A stretch of DNA of 64,000 bases from Natrialba asiatica DSM 12278 (GCF_000337555.1 NZ_AOIO01000023.1:14963-78962); one strand, 5' to 3'; shown: positions 46,854 to 55,303, numbered from the stretch's first letter. The notes: generated by a model not told the origin, from the sequence alone. Numbers and translations: made by a program.

Positions 46854-47786
46854 ATGGAAAGTCTCAATCGCATGGCGATCGAGCTCGTCGACGAGGCCCT
46901 CGATTACGCCGAGGAGTTGAACGTCGGCGGCTACGACCTCGAAAACGAGGCGACCGTCCTCGACTTCGGCGTCGAGTTCGACGGCGGCATCGAAGCGGGA
47001 CTGTTGCTAACCGAGATCCAAACCGCCGGGCTCGCGACGCCGAGCTACGAACTCGGCGACCTCGACGGCGCGGCGCTTCCCTACGTCGAACTTTCGACCG
47101 ACCAGCCCGCACTCTCCCTGCTTTGTTCCCAGAAAGCCGGCTGGGAACTCGTCACCGAGGACTTCGAGGGACTCGGAAGCGGTCCCGCCAGGGCGCTCGT
47201 CGCCGAGGAAGAAGAGTTCAGGCGCGTCGGGTACACGGACGCGTTCGATCTGACGGCGCTCGCCGTCGAGACGGAGGCCATCCCGACCGAAAGCGCGGCC
47301 GCACAGGTCGCCGACCTCGCGGAGGTCGAGACGAGCAGCGTCTTCCTGCTGGCCTACCGAACGGCGAGTCTCGCCGGAAGTATCACGAACGCCGCGCGGG
47401 CGGCGGAACTGGCGACGTTCCGCCTCGCCGAACTGGGCTACGACCTGCGCGATATCGTCTCGGCGACGGGCCGGGCACCGGTCGCGCCGGTCGCCGCAGA
47501 CGAACAGACGGCGATTGCGCGCACGAACGATGCGATCGCCTACGGCGGCACGGCTCACCTCACGGTTCGCGAGGATGCGGACGTCTTCGATTCGGTGCCA
47601 TCAGTGGCCGCCGAGGACCACGGCCGCCCGTTCGGCGACATCTTCGACGAACTCGACTGGGACTTCGAGGAGGTTCCGTCGGATCTGTTCGCGCCAGCGT
47701 CGGTCACGATCGACGTTCTCGGCGGACCGACGTACGTCCACGGCGAGACGGACGAGGAGCTAGTCGCACAGTCGTTCGACCTGTAA
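46854..47786 (+). CDS. mch: Methenyltetrahydromethanopterin cyclohydrolase
   Basis: 310 residues. Interconverts methenyl- and formyl-tetrahydropterin/folate one-carbon units. MESLNRMAIELVDEALDYAEELNVGGYDLENEATVLDFGVEFDGGIEAGLLLTEIQTAGLATPSYE is the standard Mch opening. Further matches: LLCSQKAGWELV, GSGPARAL, YRTASLAGSI, RAPVAPVAADEQTAIARTNDAIAYGG. In non-methanogenic haloarchaea the enzyme is thought to act in a folate/pterin C1 pathway for purine and glycine metabolism. A palindrome and TATA box precede it. Confidence 0.92.
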   Translation: MESLNRMAIELVDEALDYAEELNVGGYDLENEATVLDFGVEFDGGIEAGLLLTEIQTAGLATPSYELGDLDGAALPYVELSTDQPALSLLCSQKAGWELVTEDFEGLGSGPARALVAEEEEFRRVGYTDAFDLTALAVETEAIPTESAAAQVADLAEVETSSVFLLAYRTASLAGSITNAARAAELATFRLAELGYDLRDIVSATGRAPVAPVAADEQTAIARTNDAIAYGGTAHLTVREDADVFDSVPSVAAEDHGRPFGDIFDELDWDFEEVPSDLFAPASVTIDVLGGPTYVHGETDEELVAQSFDL

Positions 47787-47825
47787 CGACACCCGTAACT
47801 GCACCCCCAAATCGCCACACAGCAC

Positions 47826-48362
47826 GTGACACTCACCTTCAAACCGGTCCCGGAGCCACCCGCCGATCGTGACGCCCTCACCGCCGTTCGGAACGCGGTT
47901 CCGGCGACGAAGGCCGCCGCCGCGGAGACCGCCGACTGCTGCGTGCGAGTTCTCGAGCGAACCGGGAGGGACGCGGACGGAACCGAACTGATCCGGGACC
48001 GCGACGACGCCGCAACCTGGCTGACCTTCCTCCGCGCGCTCGAACTCGCGACCGACGGCGAGGATGGCTATCGGCGGACGGATCGTGAACTCGAGCGGGA
48101 AGCGGTACAGGCTGCATTTCGCAACCGAGTTGACGGCGTGCAGTCGATATTCGAGGCGCTGGACGCCGCCGCAGAACCGCTTTCCGCCGCGACCGTCGCC
48201 GATCGGGTGCGGTCCCAGTCCCGGTCTCAGTCGTCGTCCCGCCGGCGAGTGCAACCGGACCGAGTCGAGCGGCTACTCGAGTGGGCCGTCCTGCTCGGAC
48301 TCGCCGAACGCCGGGATCGGGCGGACGAGATCGAGTATCGAGCGATCGCCACGCCCTCGTAG
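47826..48362 (+). CDS. Haloarchaeal hypothetical protein with predicted winged-helix C-terminus
   Basis: 178 residues from a GTG start (MTLTFKPVPEPPADRDALTAVRNAVPATKAAAAETADCCVRVLERTG). The N-terminal helical part contains an adjacent Cys pair (DCCVRV). The C-terminal half reads GVQSIFEALDAAAEPLSAATVADRVRSQSRSQSSSRRRVQPDRVERLLEWAVLLGLAERRDRADEIEYRA, a winged-helix-like pattern with a Ser/Arg-rich loop. It starts 39 bases after mch, probably in the same transcript. No closer family identified. Confidence 0.65.
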   Translation: MTLTFKPVPEPPADRDALTAVRNAVPATKAAAAETADCCVRVLERTGRDADGTELIRDRDDAATWLTFLRALELATDGEDGYRRTDRELEREAVQAAFRNRVDGVQSIFEALDAAAEPLSAATVADRVRSQSRSQSSSRRRVQPDRVERLLEWAVLLGLAERRDRADEIEYRAIATPS

Positions 48363-48377
48363 CCCGTAGCCGAAACG

Positions 48378-48386
48378 GTCGTTTTA
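48378..48386 (+). promoter_or_regulatory. TATA box of the HAD hydrolase gene
   Basis: GTCGTTTTATC is centred ~30 bases before the GTG start at 48413, compatible with a leaderless transcript. Confidence 0.45.
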
Positions 48387-48412
48387 TCGGCTCGTACGCC
48401 CATTCTGCAGCC

Positions 48413-49093
48413 GTGACTGAGACGATCGAGACCGTCTGTTTCGACCTCGACGACACCCTGTGTACCTACAGCCGTGGCGGCGACGAGGTCCTCGCGGCCG
48501 CGTTCGACCGCGCCGGCGTCTCGCAGTGCTGGGATATCGACGCGTACTACGACCGCTACCGCGACTACCTCGGGGACAGCACGGACGTGCGGGACCTCCG
48601 ACGGCGGTGTTTTGGCGACCTGACCGTCGCCGCGGGCGAAGACCGCGCGATTGGCGAGGCGGTCGCGGACGCCTTCGCGGAGGTTCGAGAGCAGGAGAGC
48701 GTCGAGCCCCTCCCGGGGGCACGGCGGGTCGTCGACCAACTCGGCGAGGAGTTCCGACTCGGACTCATCACGAACGGCCCGCCGGGAATGCAACGGACGA
48801 AACTCGAGGCGATCGGCCTCGCGGACCGATTCGAGACGGTCGTCTGTGCCGGCTACGACGCGCCGGCGAAGCCCTCGGCCGAGCCTTTCGACCTCGCGTT
48901 AGATCGACTCGAGTCGACGCCGGACCGGGCGGTCTACGTCGGGAACTCGCTGGCGTCGGACGTCGCGGGTGCCAGCGCGGCCGGCCTCCGGTCGGTGTGG
49001 ATTCCCGCGACGGATTCGATCCCCGAGCAACCGACTCCCGCGCCCGAGCACACGCTCGGATCGCTCGAGGAACTGGTGACGCCGCCCTGGTGA
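48413..49093 (+). CDS. HAD-superfamily hydrolase
   Basis: 226 residues from the GTG at 48413. The four HAD motifs are visible: I, CFDLDDTLC with nucleophile D11 and general acid D13; II, LGLITNGPPG; III, the Lys in CAGYDAPAKPSAEPF; IV, YVGNSLASDVAGASAAGL. The cap (~25-95) is alpha-helical (C1 type). Probably a phosphatase of small phosphometabolites (phosphoglycolate/haloacid dehalogenase-like); the substrate is unknown. It starts 51 bases after the preceding gene. Confidence 0.87.
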   Translation: MTETIETVCFDLDDTLCTYSRGGDEVLAAAFDRAGVSQCWDIDAYYDRYRDYLGDSTDVRDLRRRCFGDLTVAAGEDRAIGEAVADAFAEVREQESVEPLPGARRVVDQLGEEFRLGLITNGPPGMQRTKLEAIGLADRFETVVCAGYDAPAKPSAEPFDLALDRLESTPDRAVYVGNSLASDVAGASAAGLRSVWIPATDSIPEQPTPAPEHTLGSLEELVTPPW

Positions 49094-49178
49094 CGGTGAG
49101 CACGTGCCGGTGCGGCTGTGAGCGTTCACAGACCGATACCGGCCGCTTTTACCGTGCGACGGTCGTCCGTGCGAGGCG

Positions 49179-49628
49179 ATGACCGACCACGCGATCAACT
49201 TTCAGTCGATCGTCGAGGAGATTCGACGAACCGGTGGCTCGCGCGGCGCTGGCGACGACAGGCCCGCTACTGGCACGGCCGGCGACGCCGACGCACCGCT
49301 CGTCACGGTCGACGGCGACGACGTGATCGCCGTCTGCCAGCAACTCTTCGGTGCGCTCGCCGAGCGAACCGAGCCGACGACTTGCGAGTTCTACCTGCAT
49401 CCGAACAATCGGCGTGCGCTCGAGCGACGATTGCTCGCGGACGACCTCGCGGTCGAATCGATGCCGTTTCTCGAGCGGCAGCTCTGGACGGACGTGTCGA
49501 TGCCCGACGACGTGATTCTGTTCATGCACCCGGATGCGGTTACCCTCGGCGGAACGGTGACCGGCGAGCACCCGGTGGGGCTGGGGACGGTCGAGATCAC
49601 GAACTCGTCCGGTGGTAGTGATCGATGA
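49179..49628 (+). CDS. Haloarchaeal hypothetical protein
   Basis: 149 residues, no family recognised. After a helical start (DHAINFQSIVEEIRRTGG) and a Gly/Asp-rich low-complexity part comes a compact domain: PLVTVDGDDVIAVCQQLFGALAERTEPTTCEFYLHPNNRRALERRLLADDLAVESMPFLERQLWTDVSMPDDVILFMHPDAVTLGGTVTGEHPVGLGTVEI. One conserved-looking strand pattern with DDVILFMHPDA is notable. Its end overlaps the convergent membrane-protein gene by ~32 bases. Confidence 0.65.
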   Translation: MTDHAINFQSIVEEIRRTGGSRGAGDDRPATGTAGDADAPLVTVDGDDVIAVCQQLFGALAERTEPTTCEFYLHPNNRRALERRLLADDLAVESMPFLERQLWTDVSMPDDVILFMHPDAVTLGGTVTGEHPVGLGTVEITNSSGGSDR

Positions 49629-49821
49629 GCACCGTGCCAGCGCGGACGAGCGTGTAGAGTCCCGAGGTGAGCACCGTCATCGGAACGACCAGGTCTTGAA
49701 ATCCTCGCGCGAGCGAAACGAGTTCGATCATCGGCCCGGATCGGAGTCCGAGAAGACCGAACGGCAGCACGAGGAGTTGCAAGACGATCGTGATAACCGC
49801 GGCGAGAGCGATCCAGAACAA
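49597..49821 (-). CDS. Small haloarchaeal membrane protein, unusual start
   Basis: 74 residues with two TMs (FWIALAAVITIVLQLLVLPFGLLGL and ~40-60, FQDLVVPMTVLTSGLYTLVRAGTVLI). It ends DHYHRTSS. The only initiator in frame is TTG at 49819-49821, inside what looks like the first helix: upstream the same frame continues protein-like (IREALVFAGILL) up to a TGA codon at about 49861-49863. So either the gene begins with TTG or its proper N-terminus has been lost by a nonsense change. No function is assigned. Confidence 0.55.
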   Translation of the reverse strand: MFWIALAAVITIVLQLLVLPFGLLGLRSGPMIELVSLARGFQDLVVPMTVLTSGLYTLVRAGTVLIDHYHRTSS

Positions 49822-49978
49822 CAGGATGCCGGCGAAGACGAGCGCTTCGCGGATCGCCCATCAGAGGCGGCCGGACGGGGAGCGCGGAAACATTGACCGA
49901 ATAACTAGTTGACCTCGATAAAAATGTGCCGGAGTGTCATGTCGACGTATCGACGGGTGGTTCAGGGAGGTCGACGAC

Positions 49979-51586
49979 TCACTCAGCGTTCGTGGGGTGA
50001 ACGGCCGTCACCGTGCCGACGCCCTTACTGCGGCCCTCGCGGAAGACGAACTTCTGGCCCTCCTCGACGAGGTACGGACGGAACTTGAACCGGACGGTGG
50101 TCTCGCCCGTATCGCCCGGGAGGAGGCGACCTTCGTCCGGATGAAACGCCGCCGCCTCGCCGATCGTCTCGAGGTGAACCACCGGCTCGTAGCCGTCGCC
50201 GATCCGGGTCGGATGGTTGAGCACCATCACCTCGGCCTCGAACTCGCGAATCGGTTCCGGATCGGCGTCCTGCGGGAGCAGGACCATGCCGCGTTCGATT
50301 GCACTCTCCTTGATCCCCTTCAGCGCGATACCGACGATCCGGCCGGCCTGGGCCGTATCGACCCGATGGTAGTGCATCTCGATCGAGCGAACCTCGACCT
50401 CCCGAAATCGTCCGTCGGGCATCGGCCCGATGAGGAGTTCGTCGCCGGCCTCGACCTCGCCGGATTTGACGGTTCCCGAGGCGACCGCGCCGACGCCGGT
50501 CACCGAGTAGCTGCGGTCGACGTACATCCTGAACTCGCCGGTATCCTGGGACGTCTTCGGGAGTCTGTCGAAGAGTTCATCGAGCGTCTCGAGTCCGTCC
50601 ATCGTGATGGCGCTGGTTTCGACGATGGGGACGACGCGCTCGCTGATTTCGTCGATTGCAGTGTCGATACCGTGGCGGGAAACGCGAAGCGGCGACTTTT
50701 CGACCTCTCGGAGGAGGCGTTCGACCTCGCGTTCGACCTCCTCGACGCGGTCGTCGTCGACGGCGTCGGTCTTCGTGATCGCGACGATAGTCGGCAGATC
50801 GGTCGCGAGGAGGACGCCGAGATGTTCGCGGGTCGTTCGCGTGGGGCCGTCGTCGGCGGCGACGACGAGCAGGCCGTAGTCGAGTTTCTGCCCGACGAGC
50901 CCGCGGATCGTCGTGCGGAGCCACGGTTCGTGGCCGACGGTGTCGACGAAGGAAACCAGCCGATCGGCCTCCTCGACGACCTGGGCGCGGTCCGCCTTGC
51001 GATTCGGGTTACGAACGCGGACTGGCCCGTCCTCATCGAAGCCGTAGACGGCGTAGGAGAGATCCGCCGAAAGGCCGCGTTCGACCTCGTGGGGTTGGAC
51101 GTCGAGGTACGACCGAGTCGCGCCGTCGCCGTCGTCCGGGTTGCCGGTCACGAGCGATCCGACGAGCGTGCTCTTGCCGTGATCGACGTGACCCGCCGTG
51201 CCGACGACGACGTGTTCGTCGTCCGTCTCGAGGACACTTCCCTCGTTGATCGTCGCGACGCCGACGAGTCCCTGGTTGATCCCCCAGGTCTGTACGTCGT
51301 CGATGTGCGCGTCAGCTTCCTCGGCCAGCAGCGAGAGCACGTCCATCGTCTCCGAGAACGTATCGGGATCGACACCGGCAAGTCCGCCATCGTCCGTCAC
51401 ACCGACGACGTACGTCGCCTCGCCGTCGCCAGAAAGGAGTCGGTGACGTAGTTGGGCCGCCAGACTCTCGCGTCGTCCACTCTCGAGATGAACATCGCGT
51501 GAAAGCCGTTCCTTGAACTCGACGTTGCCACCCTCCTGTTCGCCACGGTCCAGGGCTCGCTCGAGAAGAGCCCGGTCACGGCTCAT
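49979..51586 (-). CDS. GTPBP1/2-type translational GTPase
   Basis: 535 residues from the ATG at 51586 (MSRDRALLERALDRGEQEGGNVEFKERLSRDVHL). The N-terminal ~115 residues are the GTPBP1-type domain (VEFKERL...ATYVVGVTDDGGLAGVDPDTFSETMDVLSLLAEEADAHI). The GTPase core has G1 VGTAGHVDHGKSTLVGSL, G3 VDTVGHEPWLRT and G4 AITKTDAVD. Beta-barrel domains II and III follow (LPKTSQDTGEFRMYVDRSYSVTGVGAVASGTVKSGEVEAGDELLIGP...). Eukaryal relatives GTPBP1/2 resemble eEF1A and relieve stalled ribosomes; an equivalent function here is inference. Transcribed opposite its flanks. Confidence 0.85.
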   Translation of the reverse strand: MSRDRALLERALDRGEQEGGNVEFKERLSRDVHLESGRRESLAAQLRHRLLSGDGEATYVVGVTDDGGLAGVDPDTFSETMDVLSLLAEEADAHIDDVQTWGINQGLVGVATINEGSVLETDDEHVVVGTAGHVDHGKSTLVGSLVTGNPDDGDGATRSYLDVQPHEVERGLSADLSYAVYGFDEDGPVRVRNPNRKADRAQVVEEADRLVSFVDTVGHEPWLRTTIRGLVGQKLDYGLLVVAADDGPTRTTREHLGVLLATDLPTIVAITKTDAVDDDRVEEVEREVERLLREVEKSPLRVSRHGIDTAIDEISERVVPIVETSAITMDGLETLDELFDRLPKTSQDTGEFRMYVDRSYSVTGVGAVASGTVKSGEVEAGDELLIGPMPDGRFREVEVRSIEMHYHRVDTAQAGRIVGIALKGIKESAIERGMVLLPQDADPEPIREFEAEVMVLNHPTRIGDGYEPVVHLETIGEAAAFHPDEGRLLPGDTGETTVRFKFRPYLVEEGQKFVFREGRSKGVGTVTAVHPTNAE

Positions 51587-51703
51587 AGCAACTGATAGCG
51601 GGCCACACGGCAAAAACCTTCCCGTCTATAGTTATCAATTAGCACAGACCCGAGGGGAAGATACTGGGGCCGGTTTCAAGAGTCTCGAGCCCCTGTATGA
51701 AGT

Positions 51704-51889
51704 ATGAGCGTCAGTGGCCTCTGTCAAATTTGTGAGTCTCGGCCGGCCCAGGAACGTTGTGACAACTGTGGCACGCTCGCCTGTGAGCAACACTACGACA
51801 GCGAAAAAGGGCTCTGTGCCGACTGTGCAGCCCAGGTCGAACCGGGGAGCGATCCGAACTCGGACGACGTCGACATACACCGGTTCTGA
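51704..51889 (+). CDS. Small zinc-binding protein, 61 residues
   Basis: MSVSGLCQICESRPAQERCDNCGTLACEQHYDSEKGLCADCAAQV contains seven Cys and one His arranged as C7xxC10, C19xxC22, C27xxH30, C38xxC41, the cross-brace layout of B-box/HIT-like double zinc fingers. The tail is acidic. Probably a protein- or nucleic-acid-interaction module; no function can be named. It is divergent from the GTPase gene, 117 bases apart. Confidence 0.78.
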   Translation: MSVSGLCQICESRPAQERCDNCGTLACEQHYDSEKGLCADCAAQVEPGSDPNSDDVDIHRF

Positions 51890-51926
51890 TCGCTAGCTTC
51901 CCAGCCTCGCATCTATCGTCCAACAA

Positions 51927-52190
51927 ATGACCGCCATTCGTGACGAACTCGCGATCGCCGTCGGCGTCGGCGACCGATTTTGCGTCGAGGTAGCACAACT
52001 CGAGGGGATGCTCGTCGCCGCGCACCCGCGCGAGAGAAGTCCGTTGGACATCGCCGTCATCGAGGGTATCGACCAACTTGAGGCGGTGCCCGCTACCCCG
52101 GTCGAAGTCGAAATCGAGTCTCGAGTTGTCGAGGACTACGTCGTCGGGCGGCTCGTCGCAACCGACTGTTCGACGATCGACCCGCCGTAA
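51927..52190 (+). CDS. Small haloarchaeal hypothetical protein
   Basis: 87 residues: MTAIRDELAIAVGVGDRFCVEVAQLEGMLVAAHPRERSPLDIAVIEGIDQLEAVPATPVEVEIESRVVEDYVVGRLVATDCSTIDPP. A small alpha/beta protein with no transmembrane segment, in haloarchaeal codon style. It follows the zinc-binding protein by 37 bases on the same strand, so the two may be co-transcribed. No family recognised. Confidence 0.6.
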   Translation: MTAIRDELAIAVGVGDRFCVEVAQLEGMLVAAHPRERSPLDIAVIEGIDQLEAVPATPVEVEIESRVVEDYVVGRLVATDCSTIDPP

Positions 52191-52403
52191 GCCTCCGAGC
52201 AGATCGACAGTTACCGGGTGCGTCCGTACGTTCAGGTTTAGATCGAGTTATTGCAGTCGGCGAGGATTTTGAGGGAAACTGCTTTTCGACGCGCGAAGTT
52301 GCTCGGTTAGGCACTCATTACGAAAACCGCTAGTAACTACTCTACCAGAGTTCCTGTCGATATCGCCGATAGTTTTATAATCGTGTATGTGTCCTGTGGT
52401 GTC
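52191..52403. promoter_or_regulatory. Promoter region of the Tat-exported protein gene
   Basis: The intergenic stretch is A/T-rich in its last 60 bases, and GTTTTATAATC (about 52369-52379) lies ~30 bases before the ATG at 52404, fitting a leaderless transcript. Nothing else is seen in it. Confidence 0.45.
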
Positions 52404-53375
52404 ATGCCACACAATGGCAAGCGAAGTAGTAACCAAATCGGCCGGCGTAAAGTGCTGAAACTCGCAAGTGTAACCTCGCTCGGCGGACTGGGCGCGACGG
52501 CATCTGCCGCAGCTTCACAGTATGAACCGCAGGTCATTCGAATCAGGGGTAGGTACGAGAGTCCGATTACGTCCAGCGAAGCACGAGAGGGGCTCGAAAG
52601 ATTGGTTGAGAAGAGTCCAAGCGCCCACTCGAAGGCCCTTGATACACAGGGTACCTCGGAGTTTCGAGAAGGTTTCGAAACCGTCGAATACGTTGCTCGG
52701 ATAGGTTCCAATGGTCGTGTCAGCCAGTACTATGGCGGCTCGTCGGAAGCCACGGAGGCGTCTGCCCACGCCAAGGGAAAAAAGAAAAAAGACGAATTCC
52801 AAACGTCTGAAGTGACGACCTCCTCACCCCCCGTCGAATCCGGGCCGGAATGGGACTTTATCGACGACTGGCAGGCAAACGAGACGGCGCACTGGGGGGA
52901 ACTGAACCACAATATTGAATGGTATTACGTTCTCGAGGATAGCGAAGTCCGTAATGCGTTCCGAAGCCTTATCGCGAGTAGCGATGATACGATTAACCCA
53001 TACAGCCGTTGGATAGATACAACCCACGACTGGGGAGAAAGCGAACTCGGGAGTGAATCGATCCACAATGCTGGTCCGACCACTACGCACGATGAAGGCT
53101 ACACCGTTTCGATAGGATATCCTGCAGGAGGCTCTCTCAGTTGGAACGCTGGGGGATCCGGCGACGTGGAACAAACACTTGACAACAGTGACCCAAGTAT
53201 CGATTGGCATTACGGTATCCCGAGGAATGGAACGTCGTGGTTCTATCCCGGCAGTCACGTCGTCGCGGATCAAGGATCGTACGGAGACAAGGTAATAACC
53301 GATCGAGCAGAAGCGATTTGGGGGAGCGTCTATACTCTTCGGCACAATTGGCACATGTCTAACTATTATTGGTAA
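52404..53375 (+). CDS. Tat-exported protein of unknown function
   Basis: 323 residues from the ATG at 52404 (MPHNGKRSSNQIGRRKVLKLASVTSLGG...ATASAAAS): a twin-arginine signal RRKVLKLAS with an Ala-rich cleavage region around ATASAAA. The mature part is Ser/Trp/Gly-rich: HHTQGTSEFREGF..., a hinge DEFQTSEVTTSSPPVESGPEWDFIDDWQANETAHWGELNHNIEWYYVLEDSEV, then repeated W/H pairs (RWIDTTHDWGESELGSESIHN, GGSLSWNAGGSG, YGDKVITDRAEAIWGSVYTLRHNWHMSNYYW). Many Trp/His suggest a secreted enzyme or metal-binding fold, but no family matches. Folded and exported by Tat, as usual for haloarchaeal secreted proteins. Confidence 0.72.
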   Translation: MPHNGKRSSNQIGRRKVLKLASVTSLGGLGATASAAASQYEPQVIRIRGRYESPITSSEAREGLERLVEKSPSAHSKALDTQGTSEFREGFETVEYVARIGSNGRVSQYYGGSSEATEASAHAKGKKKKDEFQTSEVTTSSPPVESGPEWDFIDDWQANETAHWGELNHNIEWYYVLEDSEVRNAFRSLIASSDDTINPYSRWIDTTHDWGESELGSESIHNAGPTTTHDEGYTVSIGYPAGGSLSWNAGGSGDVEQTLDNSDPSIDWHYGIPRNGTSWFYPGSHVVADQGSYGDKVITDRAEAIWGSVYTLRHNWHMSNYYW

Positions 53376-53697
53376 TTACATAATTATGGGAACGGAGGAA
53401 TTGAACGGGTTTCAACGGTTCTTCGACTGCCGACTCGGAACCAGTACTGTTACCCGCAGGTTCAGGAAAGGATACTGCTGATCGGCCGGATACGGCACGA
53501 TACTCCACCCAATCCGGAGAACCTGGCGCTCTTAGATATTGAACGGCCTCCCGGGAGTGTGGCTGAATCGATTGCTGGGTTGAGGGTGAGATTTAGTGAA
53601 CAAACCGCTACACATGCGTCTCCCCCGAACGCTGGTTTTGCGACCTCCCTCAGAACTGAAGTTGACCGACGAGTTCTTCGACGTCGAGCGGTGGCTG
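53376..53697. other. Intergenic region, no gene seen
   Basis: About 320 bases at the convergent end of the Tat protein and the next minus-strand gene. No coding frame with family resemblance, no tRNA and no clear repeat is visible. Confidence 0.45.
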
Positions 53698-54219
53698 TTA
53701 GTCGCCGGATCGCTCTTTGACTTCGATCGTTTCGTCGTAACCATCACTGACCTGCTCGATTCCAGAAGCGGCAGTGAGTTTCCAGTCGCCGGCTACCGTC
53801 GCATCAAATTGGCCGAGGGTGAAAAATCTCGCTTCTCCCGGCGGGATTTCCTCCTCGCCGGCAACACTGGTGGAGGCCGTTTGCACGGACGCCTCCTCGT
53901 TCGGTGGTGCGAGTTCGACGCTCACGTCGCCAGTAGCCGGCTCGCCACCGGGGTTGCCAAGATGAACGCCGATTTCAAATTCGTCACCCACGGTAATGCC
54001 ATTCGGGTCCTGTGGCTGATTCCGCAGGAGGATGAACGCACCGGGTTCGGCTTCGTTCACCTCGAACTCGGGTTCCGTATTACTGGAATCCGCTCCGGTG
54101 TTGGATCCAACGTCCATACTTCCGACAGAGTCCGTTATAGTGCTAGCCCCACGAGTCATCCACCCTGCGATAGCGGTGGACCCAACCGTGAGACCAGTAA
54201 GGAGGGCACGACGGCGCAC
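53698..54219 (-). CDS. Exported protein with twin-arginine-type signal
   Basis: 173 residues beginning MRRRALLTGLTVGSTAIAGWMTRGAS, a short Tat-like or Sec signal (RRRALL... then Gly/Ala/Thr). The mature protein is acidic and beta-rich, with a DUF4352-like/CARDB-like region: EPGAFILLRNQPQDPNGITVGDEFEIGVHLGNPGGEPATGDVSVELAPPNEEAS... and EEIPPGEARFFTLGQFDATVAGDWKLTA, an immunoglobulin-fold pattern. No lipobox Cys follows the signal, so it is probably secreted rather than lipid-anchored. The target is unknown. Confidence 0.72.
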   Translation of the reverse strand: MRRRALLTGLTVGSTAIAGWMTRGASTITDSVGSMDVGSNTGADSSNTEPEFEVNEAEPGAFILLRNQPQDPNGITVGDEFEIGVHLGNPGGEPATGDVSVELAPPNEEASVQTASTSVAGEEEIPPGEARFFTLGQFDATVAGDWKLTAASGIEQVSDGYDETIEVKERSGD

Positions 54220-54502
54220 ATTCCCAATAAAACGTATCTGTACATAAAAGTTGTCACCCGGTCAATCTGCCGTTGTATCCTCGCTCTGTACTGACCGATG
54301 AGAAGATTCGTTTCGTCGAAAACAGCAGACGCCGACCCGATCGTACCGACTGCAATCACACCCCGATCGCACGGCCGTCGTGGCGCGGCCTGCATCGCAA
54401 CGACGCGATCGGCTTCACTGCGATCCGCGAGAGGATGCCGGGAAGAGACCGCTCGCGCGAGGTTTCAGACTGGCCGCGGTCTCGAACCGGAGATCGTTCG
54501 TT

Positions 54503-55303
54503 TCAGTTCCGATACCGGTTGAGTCGCCGCTGCAGTCGTTTTGCCGCCTGGCCGCTCGCGTTAGCGAACTCCTCGCCGTTGTCTTCTCCCGCGAAGATGA
54601 TCCCGCGAGACGAGTTCACCAGGCCGACGCCGTCGGCCAGGCCGAACTCGACGGCGGCTTCGGCGTCGCCACCTTGTGCGCCGATACCGGGGACGAGAAA
54701 CGGCAGATCCGGGACCTGCTCCCGGAGGGCTTCGAGTTCTTCGGGTTTGGTCGCGCCGACGACGAGGCCGACGTTGTCGTTTTCGTTCCAGAGGTCGGCG
54801 AGGGCGGCGACGCGTTCGTAGACGGGTTCGCCGGAGTCGAGTTCGAGATCCTGGATGTCCGCGCCGCCGGGGTTCGAGGTGCGACAGAGGACGAAGACGC
54901 CGGCTTCCTCGTTCGAGAGGAACGGCTGGAGGGAGTCCCGACCCATGTAGGGGTTGACGGTGATCGCGTCGGCGCGTTCGAGCAGTTGGGCGTACTGCCG
55001 GGTCGTGTTACCGATGTCCGCTCGCTTGGCGTCGAGCAGGACCGGCACGTCCTTGCCGTGGGCGTAGGCGATCGTTTCCTCGAGTGCGCGCCAGCCGTCG
55101 GGGTCCTCGTAGAAGGCGGCGTTCGGTTTGTAGGCGGCGGCGTGCTCGTGGGTTGCGTCGATGATTCGGCGGTTGAACGCCCACCGAGGGAGGTCATACT
55201 CCCGGAGGTGCTCGGGGATGCGAGACGGGTTGGGATCAAGGCCGACGCTCACGACGCTGTCGACCGTCCGGATGCGGTCGTGCAGTCGATCGAAGAAGTT
55301 CAT
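54503..55303 (-). CDS. pyrF: Orotidine 5'-phosphate decarboxylase
   Basis: 266 residues. Last step of de novo UMP synthesis. The TIM-barrel enzyme carries its catalytic DxKxxD motif in LLDAKRADIGNTTRQYA (D91, K93, D96); SVGLDPNPSRIPE near the N-terminus and GLVVGATKPEELEALRE, LPFLVPGIGAQGG and SSRGIIFAGE near the C-terminus belong to the phosphate-binding part. It is the longer archaeal/actinobacterial group (type 2). It lies alone on the minus strand. Confidence 0.96.
   Translation of the reverse strand: MNFFDRLHDRIRTVDSVVSVGLDPNPSRIPEHLREYDLPRWAFNRRIIDATHEHAAAYKPNAAFYEDPDGWRALEETIAYAHGKDVPVLLDAKRADIGNTTRQYAQLLERADAITVNPYMGRDSLQPFLSNEEAGVFVLCRTSNPGGADIQDLELDSGEPVYERVAALADLWNENDNVGLVVGATKPEELEALREQVPDLPFLVPGIGAQGGDAEAAVEFGLADGVGLVNSSRGIIFAGEDNGEEFANASGQAAKRLQRRLNRYRN

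Noticed and set aside
49934-51451. Plus-strand open frame of 505 codons opposite the GTPBP-type GTPase
   Set aside because: The minus strand has clear G1, G3 and G4 GTPase motifs; the plus frame has none and is an antisense shadow.
53596-54294. Plus-strand frame of 232 codons opposite the exported protein
   Set aside because: The minus-strand frame has a signal peptide and acidic mature part; the plus frame lacks any family features.
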